A stretch of DNA of 64,000 nt from Armatimonadota bacterium (GTDB lineage Bacteria; Armatimonadota; Zipacnadia; Zipacnadales; UBA11051): contig JABLXH010000007.1 in the NCBI GenBank assembly GCA_013178155.1, positions 1-64,000 of the forward strand. Reading direction: 5' to 3'. The notes beneath the pieces were generated by a model. That model did not search any database, had not been told where the DNA came from, and worked only from the letters and a program-made list of their open reading frames with translations. Position 1 is the first letter of the stretch; each line of letters begins with the position of its first letter. A program made the position numbers and the translations under genes. This document shows positions 58,840 to 64,000 of this stretch, piece after piece.

Positions 58840-59775
58840 ATGGCCGAAGATGAGCGCACCGAGTCGCTGGAGGAGAAGCCGTACCGCCCGACCGCCATCC
58901 CCGAGAGATACCCCAAAGTGTTGGTCCCGGAGCGGTATCCGCCCGGGAAGGCGCCACTGGAGCTGTTCGGCCCGGTCAGTGCGACAGTCTTCGCCTCCCT
59001 CCAGGAGGCCGTAAACCGGGTGGCCGGCGAGGTGCTGGTGGACCGCAAGGTGCTCTGCGTTGACTACGTGGAAGGTGTTGTGCCGGAGGGAGGGGAGAGG
59101 GAGCCAGACCAAGACGTGGCCCCCAGCGGAGGGTCGGCGGTCAGGAACCTACCGCTGAGAGGCCCGGACACGGCCTCCGCCCGGCTGTTGCAGCAGACCT
59201 TCGCACTGAGCGACATGACGCTTGACCTTCTCGAACGCTGCCCGGAGAGGGCGGACACGAGCAAGGTGGTGACGGCCACGCGGAGCCTGGCGGGCGCTGA
59301 GGTCAGTGAGGTCTTCAGCATCGTGGCCAAGCATACAGGCATCCGCAGGGTCTCGGGCGATTCCGACCTTACCGCTGCCCTTGCGGCGGTGGCGGATCTG
59401 CAGGCCGAAGGGTTTGGCCCCGACATCGCCGTGGTCTACTCCGGCGATGCCTGGAGGGGCGTGCTGCAGGGGACTGAGGAAACCAACGATGCGGGTCTGT
59501 TGGCCAGGCTGGAGAGGAGCGCCCGCGCGGGGCTTTTCGTGGCGCCGGGGCTGAAGGAGGTTGGGCTCGCCATCGCTCCCTGCCGCGATGCCGTGCGTCT
59601 GCAGGTGGGGCGCAACTTTCGCCTGCGCTGGCTGGGGGCGGTGGGCATGGCCGAGGAGTTCGCCATCGAGGTCGGCTTCCGTGTCATCGTAAGCGACCCT
59701 GACGCCATCCGAGTTTTCACCAAGACCCCGTCAGGCCAGGGCACGCAGTCCCGCAGGCGCGCCTCACGGACGTAG
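58840..59775 (+). CDS. Diverged encapsulin-type HK97-fold shell protein
   Basis: A 311-aa protein that matches family 1 encapsulins along its whole core (about residues 40-295). From memory of the Thermotoga maritima protein, corresponding stretches are LELFGPVSATVFASLQEAV, then LVDRKVLCVDYVEG (GRKFVDVEGPYG), QQTFALSDMTLDLLER (RATFTLDLWELDNLER), GFGPDIAVVYSGDAWRGVL (IEGPYTLVINTDRWINFL), RLQVGRNFRLRWLG (KLILGQDLSIGY) and AIEVGFRVIVSDPDAI (FITETFTFQVVNPEAL). Residues 1-39 are an added proline-rich segment with PERYP twice (21-25 and 30-34). The tail ends SRRRASRT. Such proteins assemble into cages holding enzymes; the cargo is unknown. ATG 58840 is chosen because GGAGAGGTGA lies about 7 nt upstream; GTG 58834 overlaps that site. 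Confidence 0.82.
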   Translation: MAEDERTESLEEKPYRPTAIPERYPKVLVPERYPPGKAPLELFGPVSATVFASLQEAVNRVAGEVLVDRKVLCVDYVEGVVPEGGEREPDQDVAPSGGSAVRNLPLRGPDTASARLLQQTFALSDMTLDLLERCPERADTSKVVTATRSLAGAEVSEVFSIVAKHTGIRRVSGDSDLTAALAAVADLQAEGFGPDIAVVYSGDAWRGVLQGTEETNDAGLLARLERSARAGLFVAPGLKEVGLAIAPCRDAVRLQVGRNFRLRWLGAVGMAEEFAIEVGFRVIVSDPDAIRVFTKTPSGQGTQSRRRASRT

Positions 59776-59865
59776 AAGCCAGGCCCGAACGCTAAGTCTG
59801 ACGCGTGGCGGCACCCACCGGCGGACCGGAGGGTGCCCCTCGCGCTTGAACGGGACGGAACCTCC

Positions 59866-61140
59866 ATGCGCTTTGGCGTCGGTCGCGATATCATCACGCC
59901 TGATGTGAAGATGCCGATGGGCGGCTATGGCACGCTCTATGGCCAGGAGTTCACCGGCATCCATGATGATCTGTACGTGAAGAGCCTGGTCCTGGATGAT
60001 GGGCGCACCAGGCTGGCACTGGTCACGGTAGACGCCTTGATGGATGACTTCGCCGTGACCGAGACGTTGGCTGACTATGCCCAGGCGCACCACGGCATTC
60101 CCCGCGAGCACGTTTTCGTCTCCTACACGCACACCCACTGCGGCCCCGCCCAGCGAGGTTACGACCCCTGGCAGGCCACGCAGTACTACGAGGACTTCCA
60201 GTTGGAGAGGATGCGGTCCAGCCTGCGCCGCGCCTGCGCGAACATGCTTGAAGGAACGATCGCCTACGGTGTCACTACTGGCGACTGGAACATCAGCCGG
60301 CGCAAGCTCGACGATGAGGGCAGGGCCGGTTTCGGGCCGAACTTCGAGTACCCGAAGGACCGCGAGCTGGGCATCCTGCGGCTGCGCGACCTGGCCGGCA
60401 AGGACCGGGCGCTGCTGCTCAACTACTCCTGTCACCCGGTCACCATGGGAGACATCCTGTGGCTGTCTGCCGAGTACCCGGGGCGGCTCTGTCAGCTACT
60501 GGAGGCGCGGTACTACGGCGCCACAGCGCTCTTCTTCCAGGGCGCCGGCGGCTGCACGCGGCCGCTCATCACTGCCAACGGGGCGGGCTTCCGCAAGTGT
60601 AGCTTCAGCGAGGTAGACGGCATGGCGCGGTCCATGGCTGCCGCGGTGGAGGAGGCTCTCCGGGTCGGCCTACCGCAGGCACTTCAGTTGAACCTGGCCA
60701 GTTGCTGGTTCACGATCCCCTTGCCCACCGAGAAGTACCCCCGTGAGCACTACGAGCGGATCGCCGCCGATACCGAGCGCGAGATCCAGTACGGCCGCCA
60801 CCAGGCCCAGGCGATCCTGAAGACCTATGACCGGGAGCCTGTCGCGGAGCTGCACGCCGGCCTGGCGCGTCTGGGCGGAGACGTCTATATGGCCTTCATG
60901 TGCGGGGAAGTGTGCTATGAGGTGAAGCAGGTCGTGTTGGATGCGCTACCCGGCAGGCGAGTCATCTTCGTCGGGTACGGCGATGCCACCGCCTACATTC
61001 CGGGTGATCGGATGCTCACCGAAGGCGGCTATGAGGCCGACACGTCGTCACTGGAGTTCCGCCTGCAGGGGCGCTTTCTGCCGGGGCTCAACGAGCGCTT
61101 CCGCAGCGCCTTCGCCGATGCGCTCAGCCGGCTGGGCTAG
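59866..61140 (+). CDS. Neutral/alkaline ceramidase-like protein
   Basis: A 424-aa protein resembling the N-terminal catalytic domain of neutral/alkaline non-lysosomal ceramidases. It opens MRFGVGRDIITPDVKMPMGGYG and keeps DDLYVKSLVLDDG, VSYTHTHCGP (zinc His pair), NYSCHPVTMG, FFQGAGGCTRP and FIPGDRML-like YIPGDRMLTEGGYE near the C-terminus. There is no signal peptide, and the C-terminal Ig-like domain of true ceramidases is absent. Ceramide itself is therefore doubtful; hydrolysis of another amide or ester is as likely. ATG 59866 fits the family start. It lies 90 nt after the encapsulin gene in the same direction and overlaps the convergent radical SAM gene by 4 nt. Confidence 0.87.
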   Translation: MRFGVGRDIITPDVKMPMGGYGTLYGQEFTGIHDDLYVKSLVLDDGRTRLALVTVDALMDDFAVTETLADYAQAHHGIPREHVFVSYTHTHCGPAQRGYDPWQATQYYEDFQLERMRSSLRRACANMLEGTIAYGVTTGDWNISRRKLDDEGRAGFGPNFEYPKDRELGILRLRDLAGKDRALLLNYSCHPVTMGDILWLSAEYPGRLCQLLEARYYGATALFFQGAGGCTRPLITANGAGFRKCSFSEVDGMARSMAAAVEEALRVGLPQALQLNLASCWFTIPLPTEKYPREHYERIAADTEREIQYGRHQAQAILKTYDREPVAELHAGLARLGGDVYMAFMCGEVCYEVKQVVLDALPGRRVIFVGYGDATAYIPGDRMLTEGGYEADTSSLEFRLQGRFLPGLNERFRSAFADALSRLG

Positions 61141-62264
61141 GCCCAGACGCCCGGAATTGGCTGGTGGCAGTAACGGCAGCGACCGTCGTCCAGATGGATC
61201 GCAGTGATCTCGAACCCGGAACGGCCAATCACGGTCCGGCCGCACCCCGGGCAGCGTGTCTGCTGGTGTTCCTCCTCGGCGACATTGCCGACGTAGACGT
61301 AGTTCAGCCCAGCTTGTCGGGCCTGCTCATGGCAGCGCGCCAAGGTCTCGTAGGGTGTTGCCGGAATGTCCTTCAGCCTGTACTCGGGGTGGAAGCGACT
61401 GAAGTGCAGCGGGGTGTCGGCGCCCGCAGCCGAGAGAAGCCAGTCACAGGCCTGAGCGATGTTGTCTCTGCCGTCGGTGAGACCCGGGATCACCAGAAAC
61501 ACGACCTCCAGCCACTTCCCAAGGCCATGCACGCGCTTGATGGTTTCCTGGACCGGGGACAGCACCCCGTCGCAGTACTGCTTGTAGAAGTCGTTGGTCC
61601 CGCTCTTCAGGTCCACTTTGACGGCGTCGAGGACGGGAGCGAGTTCCAGCATGGGCTGGCGTCGCAGGGTACCATTGGAGACCATGACCGACCGCAGCCC
61701 GTACTCGCGCGCCAGGCGGGCTGTGTCGCGCATGAAATCGTAGAACACCGTGGGCTCGTTGTACGTATAGGCCAAGCTGGCGCAACTGTGCTTACGAGCC
61801 AGGGTGGCCAAGGCCTCCGGGGAGTAAGGGAGGCTGTGAACCTGCTCCGGCTGGCGCTGCGATATCTCCCAGTTCTGGCAGTTGCGGCAGTGCATGTTGC
61901 AGCCTGCGGTGCCAAAGGATAAGGCGGAGGTGCCCGGGAGGAAATGAAAGAGGGGCTTCTTCTCGATGGGGTCGACGTTCAGGGCTGCGACTTTACCGTA
62001 GACAAGTGAGTAGTAGACGCCGTCGCGGTTCTCCTTGTTGCCGCACTGCCCCCGCTCGCCTGGGCCGACCTCGCAGGCCCGCCAGCAGATGCCGCAGCGG
62101 ACGCGGTTGCCCGGCAGTTTCTCGTAATGGCTCACCTCGTGCCATCCCCGAGGCACACCGGTCTTCCTGCCCCTTTGCCGCGCTCCGCAGCCGCCGAGGC
62201 TCGCTTCGATGGCGAGGCCGGCGCCCGCAAGGAGGCAATCCCTGAGCATCTCGCGACGTGTCAT
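61137..62264 (-). CDS. amrS: AmmeMemoRadiSam system radical SAM enzyme with Tat-type signal
   Basis: A 375-aa radical SAM protein. The 4Fe-4S motif is CNMHCRNC with Cys122, Cys126 and Cys129. Before it is a Cys-rich head VRCGICWRACEVGPGERGQC (Cys57, 60, 64, 74), and NVDPIEKKPLFHFLPG is the family hallmark. Later YTYNEPTVFYDF, AVKVDLKSG and RFHPEY are also conserved. A C-terminal zinc-ribbon (CPGCGRTVIG, CRYCHQPIPGVW) follows. The N-terminus MTRREMLRDCLLAGAG is a twin-arginine type signal with a possible lipobox (LGGC at 23-26). ATG 62330 would add 22 residues. No Memo or AMMECR1 gene is visible next to it. The substrate of this system is not established. Confidence 0.9.
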   Translation of the reverse strand: MTRREMLRDCLLAGAGLAIEASLGGCGARQRGRKTGVPRGWHEVSHYEKLPGNRVRCGICWRACEVGPGERGQCGNKENRDGVYYSLVYGKVAALNVDPIEKKPLFHFLPGTSALSFGTAGCNMHCRNCQNWEISQRQPEQVHSLPYSPEALATLARKHSCASLAYTYNEPTVFYDFMRDTARLAREYGLRSVMVSNGTLRRQPMLELAPVLDAVKVDLKSGTNDFYKQYCDGVLSPVQETIKRVHGLGKWLEVVFLVIPGLTDGRDNIAQACDWLLSAAGADTPLHFSRFHPEYRLKDIPATPYETLARCHEQARQAGLNYVYVGNVAEEEHQQTRCPGCGRTVIGRSGFEITAIHLDDGRCRYCHQPIPGVWA

Positions 62265-62429
62265 ACCTGGTCGTCCCTGCGCCCCCGGTTGCAGTGTTTC
62301 GTCTGCAGTCAGGTTGCGGCTGAAGGCCATAGCAATTATACTTCCAGCAGTGGTTGCTGGCACGGGTGGTTCGCCACTGGCAAGGTAGATGTCGGGTTGC
62401 GGGGGGGAGTTCCCGGACGGAGCATCGCG

Positions 62430-64000
62430 GTGAGAACAGGGTTGGTCGTCGGCCTCGGGGTGTTCTGCCTGGTAGCTCTGGCCAGTCATCTGAACTGGCT
62501 AAGGGTGATGGATAACGCCCTGAGCGATCTGTCCTTCGCGCTGCGCGGCCCCGTGGAGTCGGAACACCGGGTTGTGGTGGTCAGTATCAACGACACCAGC
62601 CTCAGCTCCCTCGGGCCGTGGCCGTGGCCGGCTCAGCTTTGGGCTGAAGTCCTGGATCGGATCCTGGACAGCGGAGCCCGTGTCGTGGCGCTCGACCTGC
62701 CATCAGTGTCCCGCGCCATCGCCATGCCAACAGGCGATGGCAGGGCACTGGGTCGCCTCACCCGGACTTTCCATGGCCGGCCGGTGGTGCTGCCTTTCTC
62801 CCTGGCCGAAGGTCTAGGCACCGACACGAGGGCCCTTGAGCTCCTGGCTCCATTCATCTGTCAGCCGAGCCGCTTGCCCCAGGCCCATCTCGGGGAGGTC
62901 CACCTGGAAGTGCCACCCGAGGCGCTGGCTACACACGCCGCCGGTCTTGGCTGCATCAGTGTGTACCCCGATCGCGATGGCGTTGTGCGGGCCGCACCTT
63001 TGCTCGTGGGGTACCATGGTCGCACCTTGCCGTCGCTAGCTCTGGAGGTTGTGCGGCTGGCCATTGGCGAACCCGCCGGGAGGGCGCGTTACCTGGGCGG
63101 CCGAGTGCACATCAATCAACACGAGTTTGCTGTCCTGCCCTCGGGCGAGATGCTTATCAACTACACCGGCGGGTATCTTAGCTACAAGCAGATACCCGTG
63201 CTTGACATCATGCGCGGCACCAGGAAGAACCTGAGTGAGCAACTGCGCAACCGCGTCGTCCTCGTGGGCCCCACGTTCCGCGCAGCCGTCAACACGCTTG
63301 CCACCCCTGTGGCTGTGCGCATGCCCGGCGTTGAGGTGCAGGCAAATGTGATCGGCAACCTCCTGCGCCAGGACTACCTGCGTCCCGTCTCACCCGCTGC
63401 CGCGTGGCCCTTCATGCTGGCGCTCTGTCTGCTGGGCGGAGTACTGGTTTGTGGGCGCAGTCCGGTCGCCGGCCTGGCCATCACGCTGATCCTGGTGGTC
63501 GCGGCGTGGGCCGCTGGGCATGTGCTCTTTTGCCGCGGGCTCTCTGTGCCACTGGGTCCCCCCCTGACTGGTCTACTGCTGACTGGCGGATCGCTGGTGG
63601 CAGCACAGGCCATCGTCGCCGAACGTCGCCGACTGGAGGTCGAAACCCGCCTGCATTCGCGGTTGCAGACGATCACCGGCGTGGCGAAGCTGCTGGATAC
63701 CGGCCTGGACCGTCAGCACCTGCTGGACGAAATCATGCGGTGGGTGCAGGCGGAGCTGGACGTTGAGGCCTGCTCCATGCTTCTGCTGGACGAATCGCGT
63801 CAGCATCTGGACTTTACGGTCGCCCTGGGTCCCAAGGGCCACCTCGCCAAAGCCTTTGAGGTGCAACTGGGCGAGGGCATCGCCGGCTTGGTGGCCAAGA
63901 CGGGGGAGCCGCTGCTGGTAAACGATGCCGCCAATGATCCCAGGCGCCATCGTGTCATCGCCGAGGCCATCGGGTACGCGGTGCAGAAGGTCGCCTGCGT
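62430..64000 (+). CDS. CHASE2-transmembrane-GAF sensor protein, truncated by window edge
   Basis: A 523-codon partial gene open to the end of the window; start GTG 62430 has GGAG upstream. After a first membrane helix (GLVVGLGVFCLVALASH) comes a CHASE2 extracellular sensor: VVVVSINDTSLSSLGPWPWPA, ARVVALDLPS, GVVRAAPLLV, INYTG and VVLVGPTF. Two or three further membrane helices (about residues 325-395, WPFMLALCLLGGVLV, LAITLILVVAAWAAG) follow, then a short linker and a GAF domain (about 425 onward, ACSMLLLDES, GIAGLVAKTGEPLLVNDAA). The missing C-terminus could be a kinase, cyclase, phosphatase or HD domain. It is divergent from the radical SAM gene. Confidence 0.85.
   Translation, partial: MRTGLVVGLGVFCLVALASHLNWLRVMDNALSDLSFALRGPVESEHRVVVVSINDTSLSSLGPWPWPAQLWAEVLDRILDSGARVVALDLPSVSRAIAMPTGDGRALGRLTRTFHGRPVVLPFSLAEGLGTDTRALELLAPFICQPSRLPQAHLGEVHLEVPPEALATHAAGLGCISVYPDRDGVVRAAPLLVGYHGRTLPSLALEVVRLAIGEPAGRARYLGGRVHINQHEFAVLPSGEMLINYTGGYLSYKQIPVLDIMRGTRKNLSEQLRNRVVLVGPTFRAAVNTLATPVAVRMPGVEVQANVIGNLLRQDYLRPVSPAAAWPFMLALCLLGGVLVCGRSPVAGLAITLILVVAAWAAGHVLFCRGLSVPLGPPLTGLLLTGGSLVAAQAIVAERRRLEVETRLHSRLQTITGVAKLLDTGLDRQHLLDEIMRWVQAELDVEACSMLLLDESRQHLDFTVALGPKGHLAKAFEVQLGEGIAGLVAKTGEPLLVNDAANDPRRHRVIAEAIGYAVQKVAC

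Noticed and set aside
58840-59775. Prophage major capsid protein
   Set aside because: No portal, terminase, protease, tail or integrase gene is in the window, and the protein matches the encapsulin core pattern more closely than phage capsids.
62334-62339. TATAAT on the minus strand as promoter of the radical SAM gene
   Set aside because: It lies only 4 nt before ATG 62330 and has no -35 partner (TGCCAG at best). It could serve the ATG at 62264, but the evidence is too weak to annotate.
1-64000. CRISPR arrays, insertion sequences, toxin-antitoxin pairs and restriction systems
   Set aside because: No regularly spaced direct repeats, transposase motifs (DDE or HUH), integrases or recognisable defence genes were seen on either strand.

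Overview
The window is GC-rich and densely coded on both strands. It carries about 40 protein genes, one tRNA, one tmRNA, and no insertion sequence, CRISPR array, integrase or phage module that I could see. The taxon is inferred, not shown. A porin-like beta-barrel protein with a C-terminal aromatic residue and many Sec-type signal peptides point to a diderm bacterium. The mix of Gfo/Idh/MocA oxidoreductases, sugar-phosphate isomerase-like TIM barrels, sulfatase-family and ceramidase-like hydrolases, heparinase-like lyases, GH42/GH29/GH57/GH99-like enzymes and FG-GAP proteins resembles uncultured Armatimonadota or Planctomycetota-like heterotrophs. Termination is standard: TGA, TAA and TAG all end intact genes.

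Layout. 1-6.5 kb (minus): the start of a secreted protein cut by the window edge, a PAS/histidine kinase/receiver hybrid, a small DnaJ-type zinc protein, a secreted protein with three 'PPGW' modules, a nitroreductase and a TIM-barrel isomerase. 6.7-12.4 kb (plus): a promoter driving a GHMP sugar kinase, a GT-B-like transferase and an FG-GAP propeller protein. 12.4-20.4 kb (minus): GH29-like and GH-A/GH42-like secreted glycosidases, tRNA-Leu(UAA), an amidohydrolase coupled to a methyltransferase, with a cupin on plus. 20.6-30.8 kb: a toroid protein with a Gfo/Idh/MocA enzyme, a BNR protein, a second dehydrogenase coupled to an EamA permease, a sulfatase-like hydrolase, a CBM9-bearing protein and a porin. 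31-46 kb: an aldo/keto reductase, a DMT permease broken by one in-frame TGA, BNR and beta-helix secreted proteins, a cyclophilin lipoprotein, a GNAT, a GH99-like gene lacking a normal start, a 1433-aa lyase/discoidin/propeller fusion, a GH57 branching enzyme and tmRNA. 46-56 kb (plus): a membrane protein, an ABC-F ATPase, an alpha/beta hydrolase, a 1389-aa heparinase-like protein and a cyclase/NB-ARC/TPR regulator. 56-64 kb: a GT2-GT4 fusion with a small partner, a diverged encapsulin-type HK97-fold shell protein, a ceramidase-like protein, an AmmeMemoRadiSam enzyme and a CHASE2-GAF sensor cut by the edge.

How they fit. Many products look exported and built to bind, cut or strip substituents from complex polysaccharides. 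Oxidoreductases, the TIM-barrel isomerase, the GHMP kinase and the two DMT permeases could handle released sugars inside. No SusC/SusD pair is present, so this is a scattered glycan-use region and not a classic PUL.

The most unusual item is the encapsulin-like gene at 58840-59775. It has a 39-residue proline-rich N-terminal extension and no recognisable cargo gene beside it. Other points of note are the in-frame TGA in the permease, a GH99-like gene whose conserved N-terminus lies upstream of any usable start, a sulfatase-family enzyme with Thr at the formylglycine position, a 70-nt branched inverted repeat, and promoters placed so close to start codons that leaderless mRNAs are likely.
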